A DNA stretch of 64,000 nt from Valencia hispanica (lineage: Eukaryota; Chordata; Actinopteri; Cyprinodontiformes; Valenciidae), in assembly GCA_963556495.2 (NCBI GenBank), contig OY747707.1:34925371-34989370 (forward strand), read 5' to 3'. Shown here piece by piece: positions 53,120 through 64,000 of the stretch. The notes below the pieces were generated by a model that did no database searches, was not told the DNA's origin, and worked only from the letters and a program-made list of their open reading frames with translations. A program made the translations under genes and the position numbers. The first letter of the stretch is position 1; each line of letters opens with the position of its first letter.

Positions 53120-53335
53120 CTAACATTTTATTTATTTATTTATTCAGTTTTTAGTGGCCACAGTGGCCTTTATTGTATAGTGGACAGTATACAGAAAAGG
53201 TTTGAGAAGTCGGGAAGCGACATTGGCAAATGTCCGCGGGGTGGAAGCAAACCCCCGGACAGCTGCATCGAGGACTGAGGCCTCTTAAAATGGGGCACCT
53301 GCCTTAACCACTACGCTACGCAACACGCTGCAAAT
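53120..53335 (-). mobile_element. SINE-like repeat (tRNA-like module)
   Basis: CGGGAAGCGACATTGGCAAA, then GTGGAAGCAAACCCCCGGAC, and the ending CTTAACCACTACGCTACGCA look like a tRNA-related module on the minus strand, preceded by an ATTTATTTATTT tract. It resembles a repeat common in perch-like fish. Not an intact tRNA gene. Confidence 0.55.
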
Positions 53336-53724
53336 CTAACATTTTAACCGTTTTGAGCTTTAACCTCTAATATTAGCGATTAGCTGAGTAGTGTGGATGG
53401 CATAATCAAAACTGCAGTCTCCATGTGGGAATATAGAGTCCACTGACCCTTACCTTAATTCAGAGATTTCCAAAAGCTTGCCAACATTTTTGAATCAAAC
53501 ATTTTCCATGACACATGGATTGAACATCAACCTTCTTAGTATCTGCTGAAATCCTTGTTCTCCATCACAGTATGAATGAACTTTACACTTTCTATTAAAA
53601 TAGTGTCTTACAGCCTTATCCTTTTGGTAACTTCTTGTCAACACCTCACTGATTATGTAGCAATTAATTAATAATATTATATTATTTATTTCAAATAAAA
53701 TTTAAACCTGCATGAACACACACA

Positions 53725-54848
53725 CAGTGGGGTAAACAAGTATTTAGTCAGCCACCAATTATGCAAGTTCTCCCAATTACAAAGATTAGAGAGGCCTGTC
53801 ATTTTCATCATGGGTATACCTCAACTATAAGAGACAAAATGAAAAATAAATCCAGAAAATCACATGGTCTGATTTTACAAAATTTATTTGCAAATTATGT
53901 TGGAAAATAGGTATTTGCTCAGTAACAAAAGCTCATCTCAATACTTTGTTATATAGCCTTTGTTGGCAACAATGACAGAGGTCAAACGTTTTCTGAGAGT
54001 CTTCACAAGGTTTTCACACACTGTTGCTGCTATTTTGGCCCATTCCTCCGTGCAGATCTCTAGAGCAGTGATGTTTTGGGGCTGTCGCTGGGCAACAAAG
54101 ACTTTCAAATCCCTCCAAAGATTTTCTATGGGGTTGAGATCTGGAGACTGGTCCACTCCAGAACCTTGAAATGCTTCTTACAAAGCCACTTCTTTGTTAC
54201 CCAGGCAGTGTGTTTGGGATCATCGTCATGCTGAAAGACCCAGCCACGTTTCGTCTTCAATGTCCTTGCTGATAGAAGGAGGTTTTCACTCAAAATCTTG
54301 CGTGGAGCTAGCGGATCGAGAGAGATTATCAGTGGTCTTCTATGCCCTCCATTTTATAATTATTGCTCCCAAATTTTAATTCTTCACACCAAGCTGCTCA
54401 CTTGTCGCAGATTCAGTCATCCCAGTCTGGTGCAGGTCTACAATTTTGTTTCTGGTGTCCTTTGACAGCTCTTTGGTCTTGGCCATAGTGGAGTTTGGAG
54501 TGTGACTGTTTGAGGTTGTGGACAGGTGTCTTTTATACTGATAATGAGTTCAAACAGGTGCCATTAATTCAGGTAATGAGTGGAGGAAAGAGGAGCCTCT
54601 TACAGAAGACGTTACAGGTCTGTGAGAGCCAGATATCTTGCTTGTTTGTTATTGACCAAATACTCATTTTCCACCATAATTTGCAAATAAATTCTAAAAA
54701 AATCAGACCATGTGATTTTCTGGATTTTTTTTCTCATTTTGACTCTCAGTTGAGGCATACCTATGATGGAAATTACAGGTCTCTCCCATCTTTTTAAGTG
54801 GGAGAAGTTGCACAATTGGTGGCTCACTAAATACTTTTTTACCCCACT
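53725..54848 (-). mobile_element. Tc1-like transposon, minus orientation, truncated
   Basis: The left end (CAGTGGGGTAAACAAGTATT) is the complement-type partner of the right end (AAATACTTTTTTACCCCACT). Inverted termini run about 190 bases. The interior is shorter than a full element (total 1.12 kb). The family resembles the copy at 2.4-3.95 kb, with the same TGGGGYAAA start and the same C-terminal protein motifs. Confidence 0.9.
53938..54156 (-). pseudogene. Tc1 transposase C-terminal fragment
   Basis: On the minus strand the frame reads [20 protein letters not shown] and then [20 protein letters not shown]. It contains the last catalytic Glu region. The upstream catalytic part survives only as out-of-frame relics up to about 54490. 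Confidence 0.9.
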
Positions 54849-55032
54849 ATACATACATACATACATACATACATACATACATACATACATACATACATAC
54901 ATACATACATACATACATACATACATACATACATACATACATACATACATACATACATACATACATACATACATACATACATACATACATACATACATAC
55001 ATACATACATACATACATACATACATACATAC
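54849..55032. repeat. (ATAC)n microsatellite, about 46 units
   Basis: An uninterrupted tetranucleotide tract that begins directly at the terminus of the Tc1 element. Confidence 0.98.
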
Positions 55033-55086
55033 CTCTGTCATCTTTTTAAGTGGGACAGCTTGCACAGATCGGTGGCTGCCGCTGTA
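55033..55086. mobile_element. Second Tc1 terminal fragment beyond the microsatellite
   Basis: CTCTGTCATCTTTTTAAGTG, then GGTGGCTGCCGCTGTATG, repeats the terminal segment seen at 54780-54848. A lone right end after the ATAC tract suggests duplication of the terminus around the repeat. Confidence 0.75.
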
Positions 55087-55989
55087 TGTATATAAACTCA
55101 CTCAGCAACAGGACTCAGATTGTTGTTGCCACCGTATGTGGGTTACTGAATGTAAAAATATATGATAATTTTTGTTTCAAACTGTCTGGTCACAGGTCAG
55201 GGGCACTCTGACAATCTGTTGGTTCAGATCAGCAGCAGATGTATCTGTAATTGTTTGTCTGTACGCTGAAATGATTGCAAAGTTTTGCCTTACGTACCAA
55301 CCCTATAAACTTTATTTAAACATGATAACCAAATTTTTGTTGCCATTCACATTTGCTTTCGCTTGTAGGTTTTACCAGTAATTATAAATTAGAGGAGAAT
55401 TCCAATCAGAGACTTTGTCTTTGATTAGATTAACATCTGTTGTTATTATATAAAATATGTCATTCATTGCCCAATGGACTTTGCATGAATCCTACTATGT
55501 TTTATGAGTTTCTTATGCGATACTTGAATCCATCCACATAATACGTTGTGAAATGAAAGCGATTTCTTTTCTTCTTTTAAGGGGAAGGTTTTCAGAAAGA
55601 AATCAAGAAATCAAGGTCTGTTCAAACTAACACAGCTGCTATAAAAGTGAAACACCTTTCCACAAACTGGTCGTGCTATATTGATGGAGAAAAAGGCATT
55701 TAAGGCATCAAGTTGCTGCTGTTCCATTCTGCTTGTTTGAGACTGACTGAGCAGAGGCGTAGTGTTGTAACATTCAGTGTGTTTTCAAACAGCAGGAAAG
55801 AGTGGGAACAGCTCTACTGAATACAATGATGAGTTTTTCTGTGCTGGTTAACTTAGACTGTTCGGATCTTCTATTCCTTCTCTATCCCTAAAAAAGAGCA
55901 ACAAATTGAGTCAACGTGTGAACTTAAGTGTGGCTTCAAATGCACTTATAATTACCCAGGAGTAAATTTATACTCTTGATTTCCTTCAA
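55087..55989. other. No gene seen
   Basis: Ordinary AT-rich sequence without a family match. Confidence 0.5.
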
Positions 55990-57400
55990 CACTGTTTATG
56001 TTCTTTTGATCTCATGCTCACTCAAGCTCAGCCCTTCATCCCCCCATGCCTAATCCCCCTTCATCCTTTATCCTTCCTCCCTCATTCTTTATTCCCAACA
56101 TCCTACCTGCTTCATTCCTCTGCCCTGACCTCCATTACCACTTATCCTTGCCCCCTCATACACCATCCTTCTTCCTGACCTTATCTTTCATCTCTCTGCC
56201 CAACCTCCATCATCCCTCATCCTCCTTTATACTCCACCTTCATATCTACCTCCTTGATCCCTCCACTCTAGCTCCACTATTTCCCAATCCCTCTTTCATC
56301 ATGGCTAATCCTTAATCACTATCCCTTCATTCCTCATTCTTTCCTTCTTCATTCCTCCACCCATCATCTTTACCTCCTTTATCCCTCTTCTGGACCCCTT
56401 GTATTCCTCTTCCCTACCTCCAAAATACCTCCTTCTTCATTCCTACCTCGTTCATTCTTCATCATAATCCATAACTTCTACATCCCTCATCCCCTTTCTG
56501 TCATGTCTCGTGTAATGAGGACCCAAATGCAGCGGAGTAAAAACAATGATTTAATTAAACAAAAGAACAAGGAACTTACATTACTTGGGAGGACCGGAAA
56601 AATGCAAAGACCGGAAACACAGGAACCAAAAAGGGATCTTTGACAACGAACCAGCAAGTAGTAACTGACAGAGAAGGGCTTAAATATACTGAGGAGGTCT
56701 GCAACTGGCAGGGAGAAGGCTGAGGACTAATTAGGGAGAAGCAGTTGCAGGTGAGAGGGAGATAGCAGGTGGAAACAATCAGTAGCTGGGAAGAAATGTG
56801 GAATGGCAAGGAAAACAGAGAGGAAGGCCAAGAACAAAAGATAAGGACTAGACAGAATATTAAAGAGGAATAAGGACTAACAGAACTAACCGGGACAAAT
56901 AATGAAAGGAGGAAAACATAAATAAAAGATTAAACAAGGAAACAAAAGGTGAGAATGTCTAAAGATAGGGAGTGAAATAACTGAAACTCAACACAAACAC
57001 CTGTAACATCATGACATTTTCCCAACTTCTGTATCCCTCATACAATCTTACCTCCTTCATTCATCGACCCTCAATCTTCATTCCTAGAGTCTCCCTCCTT
57101 TGTCCCTCATTCCTCATCTCTTCCCCCTTCAAATCCTACATCATTCATCCCTACCTCCTTCAGCTGTCATTTCTCACTTTTCAGCTCTATCTTCCTCATC
57201 CTTTATTCCTCATTCCTTGTCCTATTCCTTTCACCCTCAACCCTTCTTAATCTAAACCTCCCTCATCTCCATCCCCTTTATCCATCAGTCCTACTTCCTT
57301 CGTCCGGCATCCCTTTTTCTGTCCTTCGTCATCCCTCATCCTTCATTCCTCATGCCTACCTTGTCCATCCTTCCTCTCCTGAGTTGGAATGACAATTTTG
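55990..57400. repeat. Degenerate pyrimidine-rich tandem region (CCTTCATCCCTCATTC-like)
   Basis: About 0.9 kb made of variations on CTCAT, CCTTC and TCCCTCAT words, strongly C+T on the plus strand. It is split by a 518-bp element (next entry). Frames through it (SFILPPSF-type) are compositional artefacts. Confidence 0.85.
56499..57016. mobile_element. 518-bp non-autonomous element with TGTCATG termini
   Basis: Starts TGTCATGTCTCGTGTAATGA and ends CATCATGACA, so the ends are inverted (TGTCATG/CATGACA). Its purine-rich interior contrasts with the pyrimidine-rich host on both sides, which resumes immediately after it. Words such as GACCCAAATGCAG are typical of dispersed fish DNA transposons. No transposase; superfamily uncertain. 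Confidence 0.7.
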
Positions 57401-58244
57401 TGACTCCATCTCTCTCACCAGATTCCTCCATCAAAATGTATCAATCCCTTTGTTCTATGACATCATCAGTTCTTTTCAGTAACACCTTTAACTGATGATA
57501 TGGTGGCTTGGTCCTTGCAGATGATATGGGAACCAATTCCAGATTGAAACTGCACTGAGTTCAAAAGTTTCTTCTCAAAAATAAACTGAAATCGTTTGAC
57601 ATGCAAAACAACTTAAAAAGTAAGCTTCACTTCATGCCCTTGATCTCATGATTTCATTTTGGAAAGTGACACTTACCTCCACATGTTTGTGTGTTTCAGA
57701 GAGAAGCCACTGTCATAAGAAGCCATCTGCTTTTACTGTTCGGCTTCCCAGGTCTGGTCAGGCTCTGCCCACCATTCTGCATTAGCACTAATGAAATTTG
57801 GAATTCAAGAGCACGTTTCATTGGACTCAAACATCCAACCCCGAGCACAAGATGAGCCACAAACATTTGTAGTCACCCTTCCAGGAAATGTCATAACCGT
57901 TGAGAATATTTCTTTTGTCATACAATATTTGACATGTCTTTGATATACAGAGTAAGACCTGTTAAATAAAGATATTTAAACACTGAATTTGAGAGACTTG
58001 ACTTCATTCCTTTGTTAGCTCTCGCTCATGTTACATACATTAATGTGCTATAGCAAATACGTCCTAAAGAAATTGTAACTGAAGATGTATATGATATATA
58101 ATAATTATATTTCAAGAATATTTTCCATACTTATGTTTGCAATGCAAGAAATAACATGTTTGAAAAATTTCAGGACCCAAATACGAATACCCTGAAAGTG
58201 CATCACCGAAAAAATGCTATTATGCTGTTTTGTGATTTTCTTTT
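57401..58244. other. No gene seen
   Basis: Ordinary sequence with no recognisable frame or repeat. Confidence 0.5.
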
Positions 58245-59311
58245 GTGCAATTTGCACATCTGAACTTTCTGCCAGTTATTTGCAAAAAAGTTCAAACTCT
58301 GTCACAATGGATGGAGAGTATCTGTGAATGTTAGTTCTTAAGTCTCCCAAAAAACTCCAAATAAGATTTAGGTTATTTATTTGATCTAAATTATCCTTCA
58401 GCTGGCTGTTAGGGATCATTGTCTGTGCTGCAAGGGGAACCTCCAACCCAGCATCGAGTCTTTTAAAGCCGCTGTTTTCTCCCAGGATTACCCTGCATTT
58501 CATTTCATCCATATTCGCAGATTTGCTCAGATCCGGTTCCTGCTGAAGACAAACATTCCCACAGCTTTATGCTGCCACCACCCTGTCGGACGGATGTGCA
58601 GTGTTATTTTTTTGTGTCGCACATAGCATTTTGCTCTCATTTAGTTCTCATCTGACCGGCGCACCTTCCTCCTCGTATTTGGTGTGTCCACCATGAGGTT
58701 AGTGGCAGACTGCAAACAGGAGTTATTCCTGTCTCTTCTTGTCAATCTTTTACAAAAGGCTGTGTTGTGGACAGATTGTCCCAACTTTGCTGATCTTCTT
58801 TGCTGCTCCTCCATTGGTACAAGGGGCATCTTGGTCGCTTCTATGATTAATGCTCTCTTTGCCCAGCCTCCCTGTACTCTTACAATGTTCATATGATAAA
58901 CAGAACTGTGTGCTTTGACATATTTAGAGGCTAAGATAATGTTTTCTTTAAGATAAACCTGCTTTACAATTCTCTGCAATGTTACCCCTGATCCTCCTGG
59001 TATATTCCACATTGTTCATGATGCTGTTGATTTACAGATGTTTTCTAACAGACCTCTGAAGCCTTCACAGAACAGCTGGATTTATGCTCAGAATTATAGT
59101 TGGATTAGTGAATCAGATCAAAGGGGACTAAATATAAATGCAGCTAACACTTTTAAACAAAATTTAGACTTTGTATTCTTTTTCCTCCTCTTCACAATTA
59201 CATGTTCTTTTGTGTTGGTCTATCACATACAATTCCAGTAAAACACATTGAGATTTGTGATTCAAACGTGACAAAATGTGAAAAAAGTTCAAGGAGTATG
59301 AAAGCACTGTA
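58245..59311 (-). mobile_element. Tc1-like transposon remnant, minus orientation
   Basis: On the minus strand, relics of the transposase appear in order. A 123-codon open piece (59012-58641) includes KMPLVPMEEQQRRSAKLGQS and ends RRKVRRSDEN, where related proteins have the first catalytic Asp. The right side (ACAAAATGTGAAAAAAGTTC then AAGGAGTATG) is a typical Tc1 terminus. The left terminus is unclear. Confidence 0.75.
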
Positions 59312-60159
59312 AGCCTTTCTTGATGAATAACAATAGTTATTTTTTATTTTATTTGTTGTGTTGAGGGGGCTGAGCTGTAATCCACCCAATTTGAGATGTG
59401 TTCTGCAGCCAAACTCTCCCTCTGCTTCTCTGCGCTTCCCCACGCAAATTTTCTTTCCAGACACACTTGCACAAGCTCATTTGCTCTCCTGCATTGCATG
59501 CACCTGTTTCCCTGAAAAGATCGCATAGTTCTCCTGTAAACAGTTTGCAACAGCATGCCGACTCTCCACCTTTGCGTGGGAACCATGTCTGTTTCCTAGT
59601 GCGTGTGTGAGTTGACGATCACTTAGAAGAGGGAGGAGACCATTAAACACACCCTATTTAACTCAATCCTTTGCCCTTCAACAGATCTTTGTCCATTCCT
59701 CGAACCCTTGTCGCCCTCCCCTCCCTTTACATGCAACCCCCCCTCCCCCGTGGGCTTAAATGTCACCCTTAACATTGACATGTTTTGGGTCATTTCATCT
59801 GATGGCATCTCCGGGGACGAATTAGCATGTGCAAAAGAAGAGTCCACAACTTTTAAAAGCTCAGTGTTTCCAATTTGCCGCCACATGCTTCACATTAGCC
59901 ACGTATTTAAAAAGGTCAGGGACTGGGCACAGCGCCCGAGGGGGGAGTCGCTGTGAAGGAGCAAGACAAAGTGCTAGAAGCAAGTTAGTTTATATATTGT
60001 CCACAGCTGTGATCCTAATTATTTAATCATTTTTACCAGCCTCTGTAAACGAATACACAGAAAGCAGAACCATTTCAACAAATTATTGCTTCCTTTGTGT
60101 GTAGCTTTGCTAGAAATAGTGCAGTGTCCTGCGAAACTACTGATAGACCTAGAGATCTT
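59312..60159. other. No gene seen
   Basis: Overlapping frames of 65-88 codons on both strands, none with family resemblance. Confidence 0.45.
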
Positions 60160-60995
60160 TCAGAAGTGGCTTGTTACAGCCACAAAATTCAATGTGTGTT
60201 ATTGGGATTGTATGTGGTATAACCAATGAAAATAGTGTATAATTGTGAAGTGGGTGGAAAATGATACATAGTTCTCAAAATGTTTTATTCCTAAATGACA
60301 ATTCTGAAAGTGTGGCATGCATTTGTAGTACAATTTAGCCCCTTTTACTCCAACACACCTGAACAACAAATGGAATCATGAGAACCGAGGAACACATAAG
60401 ACAGGTTGTTCTGGTTGCAGTTGCAAGTCATGCTGTGGACACAGAGGATGTGAAAGACGGTGCTCTAGTCAGATGACCCAAAAACTGAGCCATGTGGGGT
60501 GGAAAAAGCTACACTTTATTCTGAGCACCCCATGCACCTGGTGAAATGTGGTAGTGGCAGCATCATGCTTTCGGGATCATTTCATTCCACAAGGACAAGG
60601 AAGCTAGTCAGAGTTGTTAAAGAAAGGGATGAAGATGAATACAGGGAAATCCTAGAAGAAAACCTGCAGAGGCTGCAAACGACTTGAGACTGGTGTGGAT
60701 GATTATCTTTAACCACCTTAAACATGCAGAAAGAGCGACAATCGACTATCTTAGAGAAAAGCATATTCATGCGTTAGAATGAGTCTAAATGAAAATCTGA
60801 CTGAATTTAAACTAGTTTACAAAGAGAAATGAATACAAATGTAATGTAGATGTTTGGCGCTGCTGGAGAAATACCCCGATTTGCAGCTATTATTCCTGCA
60901 AAAGATTGTTTCACACAAAGACTCAAATGGAATTATCCAGTTTCAGAATTTATTTTTGTACAAAGAGTATAAATACTTTTATGTCTCTAGTGATT
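60160..60995 (+). mobile_element. Tc1-like transposon remnant
   Basis: The terminal-type segment TTACAGCCACAAAATTCAAT is at the left. Internal transposase relics include GGTAGTGGCAGCATCATGCT (60550) and GGAAGCTAGTCAGAGTTG. The right end (GTATAAATACTTTTATGTCT) has the usual form. About half of the transposase is deleted. Confidence 0.75.
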
Positions 60996-61376
60996 AGGGT
61001 ATTCAATTTTAATAATCAGATACCAGAGACCAAACGTGATTAGAAAATGTAAATAAATTGATTATTGGAGCTTAAGATGATTTCAATTGGTTTAAAATCT
61101 GAATAAATTAAAATAAATAATTTCTTCTTTTCTTGTGACTGAATGTACAGTAAGATTCTGCTGCCTGTCTTCTGTCAGAAACCTCAAGGACTAATATTAG
61201 CCACTTGTGGTTCTGCAGATTTGTTTTATTTGTTCTGAGGCCAAATTACACCCTTATCGCATCTGCTGTGTGTTTGTCTTGTTTATATCACGACTCAGTC
61301 TTTGGTGAGGCCTCTCAAATGTGTGTATGCCTGCTGTTCTGTGTGTATGTGTGAGCGCCAGCATGTTAACTTGCCA

Positions 61377-61380
<4 letters not shown>
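60996..61380. other. No feature seen
   Basis: AT-rich spacer. Confidence 0.5.

Positions 61381-61408
<28 letters not shown>
61381..61408. repeat. (GT)n microsatellite
   Basis: About 14 GT units. Confidence 0.95.
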
Positions 61409-61471
61409 CTGTATGTGCAGCCAAGCCTAAAAGCATTTAAGCAGGAATGGGAGAGGGTCTGGAATCCTGGG

Positions 61472-61496
61472 ATGACATCATTATCCATGATGTCAT
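61472..61496. promoter_or_regulatory. Inverted ATGACATCA/TGATGTCAT pair
   Basis: A perfect 9-bp inverted repeat around a 7-base spacer. Each arm holds TGACATCA, a CRE/AP-1-like octamer. The same octamer recurs as an inverted pair at 49195-49215 and singly near 63921. Function unknown. Confidence 0.4.
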
Positions 61497-62830
61497 TTCT
61501 GCAGGGTGACTTTGGCACATGTGATTGCTTGGGTGAGGTCACACGTTCACTTTTTACTCCCCGTAATTGACAATGAAACAGGTCACTGCTGTAGATTGAG
61601 CCACGTCAAATTTAGCCACATATTAGGTAGTCAGAAATAACAGAGTAGAAATGTGTTACTAATTTATTTATTTTCTTAAGTGCTACCACAGAGGCAAGCT
61701 TACTTTCCTAGCTATTTTAAATTTGACGCCTTATGAACCTGGACTCAGTTCTGAATTTGACATTCGTTATGGACTACATTGTAATGTGAGAATTTAATAT
61801 GTGCTTCTAGGCAGCAGCTTGTGCTGATGGTAACACTGCTTTTGTATCGAACATATAAAATTTTCTCCCGACATTTTCACATTTCCGATAGTGGAAACGC
61901 AGCTATTATGAGAGCTTTGAGCTTCAGGTAGTTGTGATGCATGAAGTTGCCTATTAGGCAACAATCTGAGCTTCAGGGTAATTTTACTGGAAAGTCCCGG
62001 AATGCGCATGTCTCCACTTCATTGGGCCCTGCCGACAGGGCCCTTTTTGGGGCCATTTCAGGAGCCAACAGAGTACCTGTCTGGGGGTATGTACTCGTAA
62101 ATGGCCTAGTAGAGTTGCTGGACGAGAGCAGTGGTTAATTCATGTTGATTGGTTGTAATTCAGAGGAAAATGAAAACGTTGGCATCATGCTGAAGGTCTT
62201 GTTAACCTCCAGTGGTATCGGTGCATTGCACAAAGTGGTTGAAACATAAAGATGGGCTCCCTTCAAATTACTCAATTTTTCTATGGTAAAGCCTGTTGGA
62301 GGCGATTGGATAGGCTCACCAGGAAGGCAAGCTGTGTCCTGGGATGCTCGCTTGTTTCAGTGAAGGTGGAGGGAGAAAGGAGAACTGTAGCCAAACTGAC
62401 ATCAGTCTTGGATAATGTCTCTCACCTCTTGCACGACACCACAACCGGGATGAAAAGCCCCTTCACTGACCTGCTGCGGCAGCCGTAATGCGCAACGGAG
62501 CAATAATGTTGGGGTATTTTTCTGCCAGCATACTTTTACAACCGGCTCTGTTACCAAAACACTAAATAAAAAATAAATATACAAAAATACTTACAACAGT
62601 TATCCCATGCATAGATTTCCATATTAATGTGCGCACTGTTTATTTGCACAATATAAAAGTCACAATTTACACAGATACATTTTATCCCAGCACAAATGCA
62701 CATTTTCCAACTTACATTTCCTATTTACACCTTACTACAGAGTTTTTAAGGCAATATTTTTCATTGTAGATTTGAAAAAAAGTAATGTTACTCTTTTATA
62801 TTACTATTATTTGTAATGAATGTGTTAGAG
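61497..62830. other. No gene seen
   Basis: A 78-codon frame (62252-62488 plus) and others lack resemblance. Confidence 0.45.
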
Positions 62831-62913
62831 CTATTCTATTCTATTCTATTCTATTCTATTCTATTCTATTCTATTCTATTCTATTCTATTCTATTCTATT
62901 CTATTCTATTCTA
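62831..62913. repeat. (CTATT)n microsatellite, 16 units
   Basis: Sixteen uninterrupted pentanucleotide units followed by CTA. Confidence 0.97.
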
Positions 62914-63049
62914 CTTTTTTAACCAGGGATTTTCATTGAAGCTCATTATCTTGTCTTCTACATAGTGGTGGTAGGGATGAATGCCAGAAATTTCAAACAT
63001 ACATTTTTCAATTTCACCTCAAATGAGCAGCTAGGTCGTTGAAACTTAG

Positions 63050-63130
63050 GTCGACAGCAGGATTTCCCAGCAGGACAATGATCCCAAGCACAGAAAACTG
63101 GTTTTGGAATAGATAAGCTTTTTAAAATGT
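63050..63130 (+). mobile_element. Tc1 transposase fragment
   Basis: TTCCCAGCAGGACAATGATC then CCAAGCAC corresponds to the FQQDNDPKH catalytic segment of Tc1 transposases. The surrounding sequence has lost similarity. Confidence 0.6.
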
Positions 63131-64000
63131 TTCTTATGATATGGACAAATATTGTCAGGAATAAAGGCTTTTTTATATACAGTATAATCTTGAGCCTATG
63201 TGGATTAGAGAAAATCCCCCCAAAAATGTGTATTGTCAATCAATCCACACAATAGAAATTGTTAAATTATTCTTAAATTCTACTTCAACGTGCTTCTGTG
63301 TCATACTAATTTACAATACACCGATGCAGGTAAAATAATTACATTTTCTATACATTAAGGTGTCATCTATGCTGGTATCTTGCTATGATTATCCTGGAAA
63401 GCTCCTCATAGTGTTAACCACACAAAACAGCAAACACTCAACACCCTACAGCCATGTGTAAGACATTGTGATGTTTCCTCAGACCACAGGAGAGTATATT
63501 TGCAAATAGCCTCAACCTGCACTCATTCTAACAGACAAACTTACTCATCTGGTGAGGGATTTTTGTATTGTCGGAGGCAGAATGTGTCAATGGAAAATGA
63601 TTCAAATCCATGCATAGCTTCTTGACTCACATGCTTTAGCAATAAAGAGGACCTAAAGAGGTAATTTTCGTCAAGAATATTTCCGAGCACATTATTTAGC
63701 CTACATCCGTCAGTTTATCAAAGCGTGAACATGCACTCATACAAAGACACACAAGGCCGTAGACAGGCACACATGGGTGGCTTGAGGTGGGCCATCTATT
63801 CTCATTAGAACCTAGTTGCATTGTGCTGACGGTAAACTGAGCGTGTGCCAAAGTCATAAACCTACACACACTTCCCCGCCATTACCTCATGATTATGATA
63901 TCACACCCGTGTCTCATAGTGATGACATCACACCCCCCAGTTTAGTGTCTGGCTTTTTCTACATGCCAAGACCCTCATCCCTGAAAAGCCAAGGACAAAA
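63131..64000. other. No gene seen
   Basis: AT-rich, ending in a TGACATCA-containing segment near 63921 with a direct repeat of ATCACACCC. No recognisable exon at the right edge. Confidence 0.5.

Noticed and set aside
53120..53335. tRNA gene
   Set aside because: Only box-like remnants and a tRNA-like tail; no cloverleaf can be formed.
54612..55101. MYVC and IHTY repeat proteins of 84-136 codons
   Set aside because: Translation of the ATAC microsatellite.

Overview
The window is ray-finned fish (teleost) nuclear DNA. The evidence is split genes with GT-AG introns, vertebrate-specific gene families, many long simple repeats, and numerous decayed Tc1/mariner copies with inactive DD34E transposases, mixed with fish-type LINE, SINE-like and foldback repeats. 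The gene order matches the vertebrate block that in human lies at 13q14 (SPRYD7 - TRIM13 - DLEU2/miR-15a/miR-16-1), with the same relative orientations.

Layout. (1) 0.8-7.04 kb, minus strand: four coding exons of spryd7. The last about 32 codons are not found in the window and should lie beyond base 1. Intron 2 carries a 1.56 kb Tc1-like element, and intron 1 carries retroelement debris with a perfect 27-bp hairpin. (2) 7.05-9.99 kb, plus strand: trim13, divergent from spryd7, with one candidate non-coding first exon and a single coding exon (388 aa: RING, B-box, coiled coil, C-terminal membrane anchor). (3) 12.4-12.8 kb, minus strand: a miR-15a/miR-16 cluster, identified from the mature sequences and their star arms. 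The host transcript probably starts at a CCAAT/YY1-type promoter near 22.27 kb, as DLEU2 does in mammals. From about 7 to 23.9 kb I recognise no transposon copy. (4) 23.9-39.1 kb: accessory sequence with a foldback element, a hAT-like element with 50-bp hairpin units, a THAP-domain fragment, long microsatellites and several Tc1-like copies. One of these (32.96-34.55 kb) has a transposase frame broken by only two stop codons. (5) 39.5-41.1 kb: a CpG-rich, promoter-like region with a CRE palindrome, then an E-box/TATA/octamer array; no coding gene is recognised behind it. (6) 41-64 kb: no recognised coding exon. It holds transposon relics, a pyrimidine-rich tandem region interrupted by a 518-bp inverted-repeat element, and simple repeats.

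Only spryd7, trim13 and the two microRNAs are supported as cellular genes. Their linkage is an old vertebrate arrangement: trim13 encodes an ER-anchored ubiquitin ligase, and miR-15/16 repress cell-cycle and survival mRNAs. I found no operon-like or defence-like system and no convincing undescribed molecular system. The most interesting points are the candidate GC-AG intron that would host the microRNAs, the trim13 upstream ORF, the nearly intact Tc1 transposase, the foldback structures and the CpG-rich promoter without a recognised gene.
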